Source of the DNA: Hysterangium stoloniferum
Lineage: Eukaryota > Basidiomycota > Agaricomycetes > Hysterangiales > Hysterangiaceae
Length of the DNA: 64,000 nt
Reading direction: 5' to 3'
Assembly (NCBI GenBank): GCA_015178975.1
Contig: WHVD01000016.1
Location: 682,001-746,000 of the forward strand
This document shows positions 35,175-47,906 of this stretch, piece after piece. How positions within the stretch are numbered: the first letter of the stretch is position 1; every line of letters starts with the position of its first letter. The position numbers and the translations under genes were made by a program. The notes beneath the pieces were generated by a model. The model had not been told where the DNA came from. It saw nothing but the letters and a program-made list of their open reading frames with translations, and made no database searches.

Positions 35175-36806
35175 TCAATTTTTCCTTCTTGTCAACCTCC
35201 GCGCAATCTTTTCTTCCCTTGCCTTCTTTTTCTCCTGTGTTGAGCTAACATTGTTCTCCGACCTTTTTTCTTCTTCGATTTCCTTGGCATGGGCCTCCAT
35301 CCGTTCCTCCATCCGGGCTTGAATAGCCACCGCATCCATCCCAAACGGGGCTGGCGAACCAGCTCTCATTGTATCCCATTCAAAGTCAAACCCCCAGCCC
35401 ATGCGTCCCATTAATGCAGCGTTTTGTGTAGTTGAGTCAGCCGTATAAGATGGGTCGGTGAGTGGCGTGCTGCGGGCACAGGAGAGATCCCCTGTGCGTC
35501 GCCACCACCTGATGAACCAAGCAGCAGCACGCCCTATATCTCGCTCACCCCCTCTGCGTATCATTCCTAATCTCTCCGAGAGTTTATCTAGGAATTCATA
35601 TACATCCGAGGGGGGTGGAGTAGAAGACGGCAAAAGTGACATATACACAGGATCTGCACATGGAGGGGGTTTTTTTATTTTAGCCATAGATCAGAAAAAT
35701 CAGTTATTAAGCCAGTAACTTACTCCGAGGATTTAGTACCCACAGCCTGTAGCATAAATAAGCCGCCAGTGCCTCAATGTCATACATTCCTTCTTTAATA
35801 CCAGCTGCCATTGGATAATACATACACAGGATTGCAGGGGGGAAAAGGTCTGATGGACGCACCGATAAGGGCAAGCTTAACTCCTCTTTCTGATCCTTTT
35901 TCACCGCGCCCCAGAAACGGAAGCATGACACCTGGCGAATCACATGCATATATAATCGGGTCTAAGCTCAGCTTAAGTCGTGTCGAGAGAGCACGTGTAA
36001 TGCCAGGGTGGCCACCTGTTCGCAATGCCTTAGGCGTTGCTGTGCAATTGTTATTAGATTAGGAATCTTCTGATTGAGCATGGGACACACGACCGGGGAT
36101 ACCCTCATTACGAAGTGCATTCAAAAGGGTGGATTTGCCAACGTTTGGCATACCAACAACCAGAACATTCACTTCTCGACCAGTGTCCGGTTCAGAGTGG
36201 CTCAGTGCCAAAGCTATTATCAAGTATGAGTCAGAGTTAGCTTAGCTGATAGAGTTAAGATTGGAATATGCCACGGACATGTAAGCAAATTACTTAAATC
36301 TTTAATACTTTGTGGCTGGGTATGACTAGTAAAATAAGCGTGTTGATCCGGAAAGTAGCGTTTCAATGCTTTCTGAAATGGCTGACTGTACATTAACGAA
36401 CTGATTAATAAACAGGCGGCGATGTTCATACCTGGATACCCCACTGTCCTACGAGGTCTTTCTTACCTAGCACAACGATCCTCTCACATAGTAAATTGCT
36501 TTCCGCAGAACCAGCACCCATTTTTTTTCGTTCCCTCTGCCATTTACGAATAGTGGCTGTGGAGCCAATTAATCATAAGACATGTGGGAAAAGCACGCCG
36601 CAGTCGGTGACAAAGACAGGTATTTCGAATGTGCACTTACTTTCAAATGCAGGATTGATACTTGTCAGGGGCAGCCGCGAATCCCGTAATTCAAGTACAA
36701 CGTCTGTGTGAGATAAAAGTGCTGGTAAACGACGAGTGAAACGTGACATATGGCCTGGAAACCATGAAGGAGCAGGCGGAAGGGTGGGAGGAAGCATGCT
36801 TAACAA
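35175..36806 (-). CDS. MTG1: Mitochondrial ribosome-associated GTPase Mtg1
   Basis: Circularly permuted GTPase (YlqF/RbgA class) that helps assemble the mitochondrial large ribosomal subunit. Seven exons (36806-36641, 36556-36432, 36381-36294, 36213-36091, 36039-35863, 35804-35724, 35653-35175) join in frame to 412 aa. The order of motifs is the permuted one: WFPGHM and DVVLELRDSRLPLTSINP first, then the G4-like VVLGKKDLV, then the P-loop GMPNVGKSTLLNALR, then DSPGVMLPFLGRG (G3). The end has VYEFLDKLSERLGMIRRGGE and WFIRWWRRTGDLS, typical of Mtg1. A C-terminal coiled-coil of about 60 charged residues (EERMEAHAKEIEEEKRSE) extends beyond the usual end. The first residues could serve for mitochondrial import, but no strong presequence is seen. 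Confidence 0.92.
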
Positions 36807-37463
36807 TATTTGATAGTAATTAGTACGTGTATATGCTGCAATGGCAACACAACCAAAGACCCTACTGGTATTTTAGCGCCTAAGGAATTCCTTACAATGA
36901 CAAATAAAGCGCCGATGACACATGATTATGTGAACTATCTTATAATTGTTCCACTATTTCGTTTCTAGTATCAAATTACGTTCCTCAAGATTGCAGTATT
37001 TATCATCACACGATACTAATCACGACCAAACAACCATGTTCTACACCCGAGTAACACAGAGAAAGTGAGATGTAGGAAGACCCCTTAAAACTGCAAAAAA
37101 AAAATACACAACAAGCAACGGAAAAGTACAACGGACACCAGGTGAAAGAAAGAATCCCGAGGCAGAATAATGTGACGCCGACAACATACAAGGCAGGTAC
37201 CCTAAACCAGAAATGCAAAAAAAAAAAAAAGAAAAAAGAAAAAGAAAAAGCCCGTTAAAATCTGATCATTGTATGGTATGTAAGCGCGAGAGATAAGCTG
37301 GGTTTCTGTAACACGTTCCACTACGATTGTACGGCCGTGGTTCTAATTAACTGATGCGGCAAGGGAGAAACAATAGCGTGCTGCAAAGCCCAATCGATTT
37401 CCGAAAAAAGAATTTGTAATTAGTGTCGATAAGAAAAGGCCATATAATGGATCACTCAACGAA
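36807..37463. other. Intergenic between two minus-strand genes
   Basis: Contains poly-A runs (37088, 37207-37250) and no supported gene. Confidence 0.5.
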
Positions 37464-39569
37464 TCAAGCATCGAACTGTTTCCCACTGCGAGTTCGTCGC
37501 TCACGGGAGGGCAGTGTGTCGAGTGAAAACTGCTTCGCCGGACGGTGGCTTTCATCGACTTCGACCTCCACCCACCCTTTCCACCCTTTCTTGACCGCTG
37601 CACGTTTTTTCTTTGGAATTCCCTTTCTAACAACCGGGGAGGGAGTACGGTCTGCGAACGGAAGTGCGTCGGGAACGTTCTCTTCCCGACGAGCGCTGGA
37701 CCCTTCCAACATTTTAACTTTAAACGCTGACGAGGCTGTGCCGTCTCCCTGAGTGTAATACTTTTGACCGTAGCGGGAGGCCTCGCCATCCTCAGTCTCC
37801 GAGTCGGAGTCGTCACTCTCTATGACAAGCATAGCCTTTGATCGTTTTCCCTTCTGACGGAGTTCATAGTCGGAGAGATCGCTCATCTCCCGACTCTCGT
37901 TTGAAGGCGTTGCCTCAGGGACATCGAGGAAATATCCCGAGTTGTAGGCAACCTCTCTCCGGCTAAGCCCATTGCGTGGTTTTCCTTGCGACACATCTTC
38001 CATGGCATTCAACTCTGGGTCAATATAAATGCTCGGAGTGTCAAAGTTTCCTTGGGCTGGAATGGGAGTGGAAGGCGACACCTCCTCAGCAAATGACTCA
38101 GAATTTGTGTCAGCCGATGCGTCAAGAGGGGAAACGCAAGGGGAGTCAATGGTAGACATCGATGACACGGACGGCATGACACGCATATTCTCGACGGCAG
38201 GAGAGAGGAAAGGAGACTCAGCAGGCCCTTCATTAACTGGGGGGTCCGTCGGGCGTGGCGTGACGCAGACCTCTGGCGTTGGAGGAATAATGGCGATAAC
38301 TCCCGACGGTTGACACGGTTCTGCAGAGGGAGAAAGTAGGCCGGCGAGGGACAGGGCATTTCGACGATGTGCAAACGACGGAGGGGTAGATGGGATATTT
38401 TGCACAGGAGAACGTAGAGGCGTAGCTGGCGAGGCTGCAGAATCTCCGTTTACCCAGCCCCTCTCTGACCGAATGTCAAGTGGTGGTGAGGCTCGCCAAT
38501 TCGGGTTATTAGAGTACGGCTGGACGGCAAAGTCCTGATCATCAGGACTGAGCATATCACCCCTTGAGGACTCGCGGTCTGAAGAAGGCCCGCGGTAGGA
38601 ATATTTTCCTCGACATTCAACATCCAACAAGAGGGCGTCGTCGTCACGTGAATTCGTATATGAGTCATACTTTTCACTATTCTCATGACGGCCCCCTAAC
38701 TGCGTCAACAGTGTCTCCCCGTCGTCCTCGGGAGTTCTTGGACGTCTGGAAGACGTATTGGTTGTAAAGGAGGCCACTGACCTAGCAGGAGTTGGGGGGG
38801 ATGCCATTTGACAAGCGGACGAACCGGCGGCCGCCATCGTAATGGGCGTCATCGTCGGATAGTAGTTGGAAGTCGGGGGATGTGGATGTTTTTCCGCAGA
38901 GTAACTTGTTTGACGCATTGTGTGGCTATTTAGACTGTGTAAGGATGTCCTCGTATCGGCGCTGGTCGTTGGACAGTGCAGCTGTTCCCTATGGGAAGGC
39001 GCTGTCTCAGAGTTCACCGATCTGGCTAATAGCCTGTCCCGGGGTTGTAAAACCATAGAACTATTGACTGGAGGGTTTAACAAGATTTCTACACTGGAAG
39101 AAAGTTGTGGCGAAATCTGCGAAGACGACCCTGACGCCACCTGAGTCTGGTCTTGTAAACCATGGGTTGTTGTGTTAGATTGACTGCCAATAACATGATC
39201 AACCTGTCGTTGAGCATTCCTAAAAATATGCTCATCCAGAGAACGTCGCAGTCCTGTTTCCCTTGGCATCTGCCTATGGTTCATCGCCAGACCGTTTTGC
39301 ACACCTGTTATGTTCATCCTCTTTTCCTCGTTAGTACGGACGTCGAGTACTACCCCAGGCCCATGACCTAAAATACTATTGAAAGCACTCGTCGTGTCTT
39401 TGATGTTTGCCATGTCTGTAAAGAAATCGCGCTGCGGACGTGGATCGAAATGCCCTGCTAATACTTCAGTTGCAGTTCGACGACGTCTCTTAGTCGGTCG
39501 AACTTGAGAAGGAGGAATAACCGCAACCCGCTTGTGCATAATTATCGTTATAGGCAGAGAGGGGAACAC
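37464..39569 (-). CDS. Large disordered, probably nuclear protein, no introns
   Basis: One uninterrupted reading frame of 701 codons; the second ATG (39539, MHKRVAVIPPSQ) is the more likely start and gives 691 aa. Family not recognised. It opens with a basic cluster RPTKRRRRT that may be a nuclear localisation signal. A long Ser/Thr/Pro-rich, low-complexity middle with many SP/TP sites follows. The end is better structured: MSDLSDYELRQKGKRSK, an acidic patch VIESDDSDSETEDGE, then KKGWKGWVEVEVDESHRPAK and a basic tail RERRTRSGKQFDA. The absence of introns in an intron-rich genome is odd. A cell-cycle or transcription role fits the composition but is only a guess. Confidence 0.8.
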   Translation of the reverse strand: MFPSLPITIIMHKRVAVIPPSQVRPTKRRRRTATEVLAGHFDPRPQRDFFTDMANIKDTTSAFNSILGHGPGVVLDVRTNEEKRMNITGVQNGLAMNHRQMPRETGLRRSLDEHIFRNAQRQVDHVIGSQSNTTTHGLQDQTQVASGSSSQISPQLSSSVEILLNPPVNSSMVLQPRDRLLARSVNSETAPSHREQLHCPTTSADTRTSLHSLNSHTMRQTSYSAEKHPHPPTSNYYPTMTPITMAAAGSSACQMASPPTPARSVASFTTNTSSRRPRTPEDDGETLLTQLGGRHENSEKYDSYTNSRDDDALLLDVECRGKYSYRGPSSDRESSRGDMLSPDDQDFAVQPYSNNPNWRASPPLDIRSERGWVNGDSAASPATPLRSPVQNIPSTPPSFAHRRNALSLAGLLSPSAEPCQPSGVIAIIPPTPEVCVTPRPTDPPVNEGPAESPFLSPAVENMRVMPSVSSMSTIDSPCVSPLDASADTNSESFAEEVSPSTPIPAQGNFDTPSIYIDPELNAMEDVSQGKPRNGLSRREVAYNSGYFLDVPEATPSNESREMSDLSDYELRQKGKRSKAMLVIESDDSDSETEDGEASRYGQKYYTQGDGTASSAFKVKMLEGSSARREENVPDALPFADRTPSPVVRKGIPKKKRAAVKKGWKGWVEVEVDESHRPAKQFSLDTLPSRERRTRSGKQFDA

Positions 39570-42500
39570 AGCTGAGATGAATGTTCGGCGTGAAGAAACC
39601 TAAATTATATATACTGTCGGAGATTGAATGGTTCCAGACCAGAAACTTCCTCAGCGCTCAGCCAAACCAAATCGATTTGGTGGAGGGAATTGGCACGACT
39701 AATGTGCTCAGGGAGGTGCTTGTACTCGTGTTGTCTAGTCGATTACTCCGACTACAGTATTGTGAGAGTTAGTCGACATTGTACATTCTTAAGGTCTCTG
39801 AGTTCCCTTTGAATAGCATTCCCCTATATAATTCAGTTGCTACCACGGCCCTATTTGGCCAAAGATACTGAGATCCTTGGGATCTTGATGGCCGGCTCAG
39901 GGTCCGAATGTGACTGTGACTACAATGCCTCACCCGTCCCTCATGTTAATAATCCTGCCTTAAAGAATGACTTGCACCAGCAAGTACTCCACTTGAGAGT
40001 TATGTGTTATGCTGTCACCAGTCATCCTGATCAATTGCATAATTAGGCTGGTGGAGTCAGTGTTTGCGCGCCCCACACCTCCAGAAACTTGGATATCTCC
40101 GCATCTCCAGTCACACATATAATTGGTGTCCATTCTTAAGTGGATTCTTTGACCACAGACCCTACCTGTTTTAGGTGTCCCAAATTGATTAACCCATTTC
40201 CCATTTCTCTGGGCTATGAGCTAGACCAACGGATAATACTTCTGTGCCCAGTAAAGGTTCCTCCGACGTGATGCCGTTTAGGTAACAAGAGCACCGCCAT
40301 TGGCATGCTATACAGGAGACCTCCTTTCAGGTATGAGGTATGCCGGAACCGAAAATACTTAGCCTCAATAAATGACTGTGGAGTCTGGGGGCTTTCTGGC
40401 AAATATCATCCCGGAGCGGAGGGTAGGGTTTATTGTTCGGTCATAGCCGAGAATGAAATTGGTAGCCCTAATATCCGTTTAATCCAAAAATAAGACTGAG
40501 ATATCACTATCCTCCCAAACTGGACAAAGAGAGGAAGATTATCCATCTTAAAAATGCATTCTTCTCTAGCATATTTTATATAGTTGCAACAATCAAGTTT
40601 TTGATGAGCTTCGCGATGGAAGTTGAGGCTGGCGCCAGGCACAGGTGGCACATAAGGTGTCAGTAGAGCTTATTTCAATCACGCGCTATTCAATGTCATT
40701 GTCTGCCAATTGTCTGCATATTTCTCTTCCCCTTCGGTTGTATTGTTGTTGATAAAAGCGGCAGCAGCAAAATGGTTTTAAGCGCTGTGAGGAAGGACAG
40801 GCTCTAGACGTTCCACACCGTCCAGGAGCTCATAGAATGGCGGAACTTCCTCCCGGATCAAAAAGTAATTTGGGGCTGGGGCAGGTTCTCTCTCTCTCCA
40901 TTGGAATTTGCCTGAGGGTCTACACCCATATTTGCTTGTGTGTTGCTACGTAGCGCCGGTTGTGCAGCTCAGATCAGGGCCGTCGCCTTGCAGCAAACGT
41001 TCCTCGCTTTGCCGATTGTCAATAATGAATGGCAACTGTTCGCTTAGAAGACATTCATCCCTACAACACAGATAACAATGTAGATACCCGCCGATGTAAA
41101 AGAGTACAAGGCTATACTACTATTGCCCTGTAGACTAGCTAGCTTGGGACTAAGGCAAGAATCCAATTCCGGGTTCCACCGTGGCGTCCACGTGCCATTA
41201 TCCAAGCCCATCATGTCCAATTATAAATGTCGAGTCCCTTATGTATATTACTCCCAACTTCTTCTTACTCGCCCATGTCTGTATTTTAAATTAACATCAA
41301 TGGCGCGCGCTCTTCATAAAATAATCGTGCATCACTCCCCCTTTGGTCATGTTCCTTGAGCAACCGTCAACACACACAAATGGTCTAATGGTCTAATAAT
41401 GGGATTAGTGCCAGCCTGACTCGCGAGTAACAACAGTCATCTTTTGCTGACCAATGGGACCTTGTACTATAAATTGACGACACGATCTCCTATAATTGTG
41501 AGCATAATACGAACAGTCGCAGCCACGGTCCACGTTGGTTCTTTTATTGTTATACAATTGTTGCTTTGTTCAATTTCCTTCGCCGTACCGTTGCCTCTGG
41601 AGCCGTCATTGGATTCGGAGTTTCATCATATGGAGATCTCCGATCTTCTTCCATATTATGTCCATAGCAAAAATACTCAATGGTAACTCTGAATCGCCGC
41701 AATCATCGGTATATCAGGGCCAGTCAATCTGATTGGAATTTACATCTGATTGTACCGTTTTCTATCATGATCAAGCCTGGAAGTCATCACATTTCGAGAA
41801 AAAGCCACTTGTTGAAACTTGACAAAGGGCACTCTGGGGCGCAATTAAGCCGGGATCAGCGATCACAAAATCTCGCTAGAGTTGTTTTCACAACGTATCC
41901 CCCACAAGGGGAAGGAAAAGACACCAGCCACACCCAACCCAACTACAGCCACATGCCAATCAACTTCATCATCAGTCATGTAGCTATTACTTCCATTCCC
42001 TGGGAGGAACCTGTTGGAACCTTGACTGTGCATTGCCATCAAGTTCGAACAGACTAATCTCATTAGTCCATAATGGGAGTGTTTCCCCTTTTAAGCTCCG
42101 CCATCGTGGAGTCAGCCTCTGCCGCCGTCTCTTGCCCACCATTGTCTTGAGTGGCCGACCCTCAAGGTATTGTGCAGCCTTCCCTTGAGTTATTTTATTT
42201 TTCCCGCCATCTCCCCCTTTCCTGCTTCTTTGTTGCCCCAAAACCCGTAGTTTAGATTTGATTTTTCATGTATTTACTACTAATTTAGCATGCTGTTGGG
42301 GCTCGCTCATGTCCCCGTCAGCATCCTTTGTGCAATGGACCCCTGCGGCCCCCTGATCCAGTTCCACTGGGGTCCGCTCATCCAAATATGGACAGAGACA
42401 AAGAAATCTCTCTGAGCCACATTCACGTGTGCTCTGGGGCATCTCCCCATGTGGAGAATGTTGCTGATACCTTTAGACGCATGGTGTCTCGTGACAGACA

Positions 42501-45500
42501 CGTCGGCAGAACACGGAATTTGCGGATCCATCATGAGACGGGATCAAAAATGATCCCCCATCATCTCGGACTCTACAAGTGGTGATATGCGTCTGATGAC
42601 TGAGTTTGGCCAGGGGTTGAAATACTCCCTGATGATCCTGGCGAACGGCAGCAGGTAGATGCTTGGAATTAGTTGCAACGGCGCATGCATGACCCCCTAG
42701 CATTCCGAATCTCGGGTTTCCTTGCGTCACATGTGCCCCAGTTAATCCAGGTTGAGAGATAGTCATCGACGAATTTTCTTGAATAACTGTCAAGTAATAA
42801 GTCACGCATTTTGCAATAATTAGAGGCGTGTCACATTCCAGATCTTCTGTACAGCTTGTCAACTTGCCGTGTTGGTAGTCGGGCAAGGATAGCATCAATA
42901 GATTTCATTGCTGAGCGGCAAGAATTTGAACACATTATGATGTCGCACAGCGCGACGGATCGCATTATAATCTACAGGCGAGGGCTGTTCACCATGATGC
43001 ACTTGCTCATTGCGGTAGTGGCGAACATATGATTCCAGAAAAACTTGGCAAGAAAAAGGTATAGCATTGGCCAATAGTAAGGACGGCCACATCAATACCA
43101 AAATGGCAAATTGATCTGATTCCACAGTGAAACGGCCGCTGATAAGTAAAATGATAACGCGGGCGCCGTGGAGTCAATGAAGAAGGCAGGGCCAGTAACT
43201 GTTCATGAATAACTCGTCAGATAACAAGAATATGTCCGGGGACGCTATTTCTGGTACAGATACATGGGCAACTGTAAAACTGCAAATTCAACCATTGTGT
43301 TACTTTGTGTCACGGTGCGGACTCACGGTTTCCAAAGTAGCTATTCAAAAACACACTTGCACAGCTTCTGTCGTGATGCCTTCTAGCACATACGGGCCAG
43401 CATTTCAGTACGAGAACGATATATTGATACTTCTTGTGGAGATTAATCTCGCCTGGCGCGCGAAATACTTTACCACACAACGACTCACCGCAACAATCTC
43501 GGTGCATTTCCACTTGGCAGAACCCCACCTGCAAAAGTCCTGCCTAAGAGCTTGGAAGTTCAACAAATCAGGTGGTTTAAAGCACTGGAAGTGGCAGTGC
43601 TGGTGAGTCTGTCAGAATAGATAACACTTGCAACCATGTTGCAATTTGCCATTCGGAAAAAAAGACCTTTGAGATCGGGTCCTAGTCCGCAAGCTACGAG
43701 AAGTTGGAGGTATACTGCCATATATGCTTCCTACAGTCGGTATTAGTTTGCGATCTTGGTGGCTTGTCGCAAACCATACGATGCATGAGTACACGGCTGA
43801 AACGACAAAGTATCTTCAGGATAGTATATTTGAAACGCGATAAAAGGGCTTATTCCCAAAGTAGGACTCGTCGTGGGTGAAGCGCCGGACTCCGTACTAG
43901 TACCCACATTTTCGGAATTTCGTTAATCTTTACATAAAAGGTTACTATAGGAGAGGACGGATTTCCGTTTAGATCCGTCAGTGTCGCAGACATATAAATA
44001 AGTAGGAATTACTCACACCAGGTTGCAAGACTAGCTCAGCAATTGAAGCCAGTAACCAAACATTCCGAGGGGTTGAATGACTGTTGATTAACATGTGACT
44101 ATATGTCGTTGTATACTGCATTGAGGGTAATAGCCATGAGCAGTAAATCATGGATCATCGAATACCAACTAAACTGCGAACGCCGGAAATTGAAGGCTCC
44201 TTGACAACCGAAGGTTCACCTGATAAGGCGGCCTTCATCGACCAGAAGACGACACACAGCATCCATAGTTCTGACGCCAACCGTCTATTGATTGTTCAAG
44301 AGATCCACTAATATCCCAATTTCGAATACCATAAACCATATGGATATTTCACTGCCACTGATTGACGCGTTGATCAATGAGGAACTTGTATCAGAAATAT
44401 ACAGCGCGTTTAATCTCGATTTGAAGTGTATTAATTGTTTAAGAAATAGGGGAATACCTGAATAGGCAGGTCAGTACACTTAGACTTTTGGATGGATTGA
44501 AGACGGACAGCCATGCGTCATTCTTATAATCGGTTGTACAGTGCTCCCACGCACGTCTTGGCTCTGGAGGTGGGTCTCAGGGTGTTGCAATATTGACATC
44601 CTGGTATGTTCATGGAAATATTAAGTAAAGGGTGAATCACGAATGGTGTTATTATCAAAGACCACTCCATTTCCTAAGTCGGTTTGTGTGTGACAATCAA
44701 ACCCACGAGTAAATGGCTTGACAATTCCAGCTACATGGTAGATGCTTTAATTTAATTGGGAGCAGTCTAGATAAACGTGAAGGCCATGTGAAACGAACCT
44801 GTATGCTTGTTTGACTTCAAAGAGCTCGATATCCCTGGTTGCATAAGGTACCGTGCAATTCATCAAAACACTTTATCTCGTCTTTCTGCTGAGTCTATTT
44901 GAAGATAGAGATATTGGAACACCCAAAATTGGGCTGAATGAGCGTCTCGCAGTTATCGGGATGAATTCTTGTCAAGCGTGTATATATATAGCCTGCAAGG
45001 ACCCCAAGGCACCCCAGCACATAAGATTGCTTAATTTAAAAAGAAATAGTATTACCAGAATTCTAACATACCTCCAGCTCCGGAGTCCTCGCAGTCATTT
45101 GGAAAAAAGGTTACTATTCGGGACATCGCCCTTGGTGTCTTGCGCTAATATTGACCATGGTGCGCACATCTCGCGTAATATGAATCTGCAAATTGAAGTA
45201 GAAACACGTAGACGTGGTGCAACAAAGTCGTGTCTTTCACTATCATACGAAATCGAGGCTGAAATGGGACTTCCGTTGATGATAGCACATGCCAGCGGAA
45301 TGAACATGGGAATATACTGTCATTCCTTCTAGTAATAAAAGAGACATTTTCAAGTGCGTTGGATTGTTTGGAAGTTTCAAGTCTGATAATTTGAGCCTGG
45401 ATGGCAAATATTAATTGAGTCTGGAACAATTGGTTTATCCATCAGGAAAGGACTTGCCTGCGCCACTCGATACTCGACACAACTTCGTCTCTCTTGCCTT

Positions 45501-46479
45501 GGCATCGAGGTTGAAAGCATGCAGATCAGGGTATCGACGAACTACGGCCTAACCCAATTGAGCCGGAGCTTTGATTCTAAGCTCACGCTGATGGCGCCTT
45601 AAACATCCTCTTTTCGAACTCTATTCTTGATCGCTTCGTGGCTAGAGTTGGCGCAGGACTACTACTACAATGACAGAGATAGTAAAAAAAAAATGAGTGA
45701 TTGTTCACATAGATATGAAAATTAAACATATAAGATAAAGCAAATTGGAGCAAAATTAGAAGGGAGTGGTATCGCTCTGACACTAAAAAACCCTGAAAGA
45801 AACAGGAATAAGGCTGAGGTACTATATCGTATCGCTGAGCTAGGTACTGGTACTCTCAGTCACTTGAAGAATGGATTGAGAGTCTCAACCGAAGCTATCT
45901 AATTTTGGTTTATAGAAGGGGAACTGTTACAACTACGCATGCTTGACCTAAGTACGCATTGCCTGCCGATGATGCAACGAGCCATCTCATCAAATCAATA
46001 GTAGAGTTCACACAAAACGTCGCTACAAAAGTTGCGTTTCTTATCCCTTCAAGCTCAGAATGCCACAGTATACAAGCGCAGGCAAACGGTCAGCGCCGGC
46101 CCACACCCCGCATACCATCGACCTCTGAGTCCTTTTTACGTGGTCAGTGAGTCTCACCCAGCCATTTGGCCAATGCAGGGCTCACACAGACATGGCCGAT
46201 CTCAACTAGTAGTTTATTCCTGTAAGTATTGTCTTACATGGGGCGCGTCCTAACAGATATAAACGAAAAAAAAAGAAGGAAGAAACAGGATTAACAGTTC
46301 AACAGCCTACCGAGGAAGGGGTTCATCATTCGCCTTTTCGCCCATATCAGAACAATCAGCAACGCGGAACTGGTTCCTGTAGGGTCTGTATGGGGATAAC
46401 CGGGCACAGGGTGGAGTCCCGATGGATGCTATGCGGGCCCCAGTGCCACTGCAATGAACAATATTGAAAAGACCCAACA
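39570..46479. other. Gene-poor region
   Basis: 6.9 kb without a recognisable gene, RNA gene or transposon. Open frames are short (the longest is 159 codons, 44853-45332 +) and none shows family features. Base composition is not extreme. It may hold decayed genes or lineage-specific small proteins that cannot be supported by eye. Confidence 0.5.
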
Positions 46480-47570
46480 ATACAATATTCAAGTGGATCT
46501 TTCCTTGGTGATGGTGGGATGAATTCTTGCTGCGGGTTTCATCAGCGTAAAAGGCGATGATTTTAGAGGCGATGATAGCCTACCAACCGAGCCTGCACCA
46601 TAAGGCCGTGAACCAATCAAGAGGATCTTAAACTCGTTGAAGTTAGTTAAGCACACGGAATTCATAGATTTTGACATGTTGCAAGCCGTTAAGGACGCAC
46701 GCGGTGTTGCTGTACTCATCGCGGCTCATATTGTGTTACCACATGGTATATTGGTGTTACTCCATTTATTCACACGTTAAGGACGCTCATGGTCTTGCTG
46801 TGTTATTTTGGATTATACCATATCATCAGGTGGATATTCGATTTCTTTGATGGACAATTGGCTAAGTAGTACTTTGTGGTAGCTTAGTCGTTGCTTGTAT
46901 TCTACAAGAGAACTTTGTCCCCCCCTTCACCAAAACCTGCCGTACCCTTTTAACAATTAATACGTCCAACGCTGTGACGAAGAGCGATCATGGAACCACA
47001 GCTGCCGGAGAAATACGTTCTAATGCTGCCATTATGGAAGGCACTGGTGGGATAGAGCTCCCCAAAATCCAGTACCTATGTAAATAAGAATAAGCGCTGG
47101 TTGGAAACACTCGCCCCTCGTAGATGCCTTCGGTAACTCCTCGACTCATCTCAGACTTGAGAGCAGACCGGGAGCCCTGAAAGCCTGACGCGTCAGCCAT
47201 CTTAGTAAGTCTCCGAGTCATTCCCTTGCTGGATATTAGATGAACCAGAACCCGTGATATACGCCTTTGGATAATATTAATCAATCAGTAACGTTGAACT
47301 TCAACTTGTTATAGAGAACGATACTATGTACTTGTCGCAAATACTGTTCTGCACCGCCCTCTATACTAGCGAATTCTCTGGATACACAATAGATAGTATT
47401 GAATAGATAATGTCAGCACAAGTAAAGCTGGAATAAGTCCAAGTCAGATAATTAATCCACATGCTTCTTAGGGATAATGGCATGCTCCGGACGCTTACCT
47501 TCATATCGCTAATTGGATCAATGTGAGGAATCGTCCGCGATGCGAAAGCGTTCAATAGTACCGACTACGT
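46480..47570 (-). pseudogene. Possible decayed or unrecognised multi-exon gene
   Basis: Weak exon-like pieces on the minus strand. 47566-47499 reads SVLLNAFASRTIPHIDPISD, followed by a GTAAGC donor and an acceptor near 47382. Next comes EFASIEGGAEQYLRQVHSIV... to about 47288. Further down, ITGSGSSNIQQGNDSE and SGFQGSRSALKSEMSRGVTE (about 47250-47120) stay open. No family was recognised and the downstream exons do not join cleanly, so this may be a pseudogene. Confidence 0.25.
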
Positions 47571-47906
47571 AATCTTTTTTTCGAGTCAAAAGAAATAGTT
47601 ACCAAGCTTCGGAATGGGGTAGTTAAAATGGAACGGCTAAATTCCAACCTCCATAATTGCGGAAGGTGAACATGGCCACAAGGGAAAAATAATAAGGCCT
47701 TATCGAAAGCTATATCGATTACAATGTTACAATGGTGTCGATTGACGCACAGGCGACCTAGGAACTTACGGTCATCCACGTGACTGTTACGCCTGTGGCG
47801 ACAAAACTTTCCACGTGTCACGTGACTGTGAACCGGACGCGTTTTACACCTTGGTGATCCAGTCTGCCAGGACACCTGCTTGTTGACTCTTACCAGCAAC
47901 GTGAAG

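Noticed and set aside
42473-43125. Two adjacent minus frames (141 and 76 codons)
   Set aside because: They do not join through acceptable splice sites and show no family features.
44853-45332. 159-codon plus-strand frame
   Set aside because: No recognisable domain, no clear splice neighbours, and competing open frames on the other strand.
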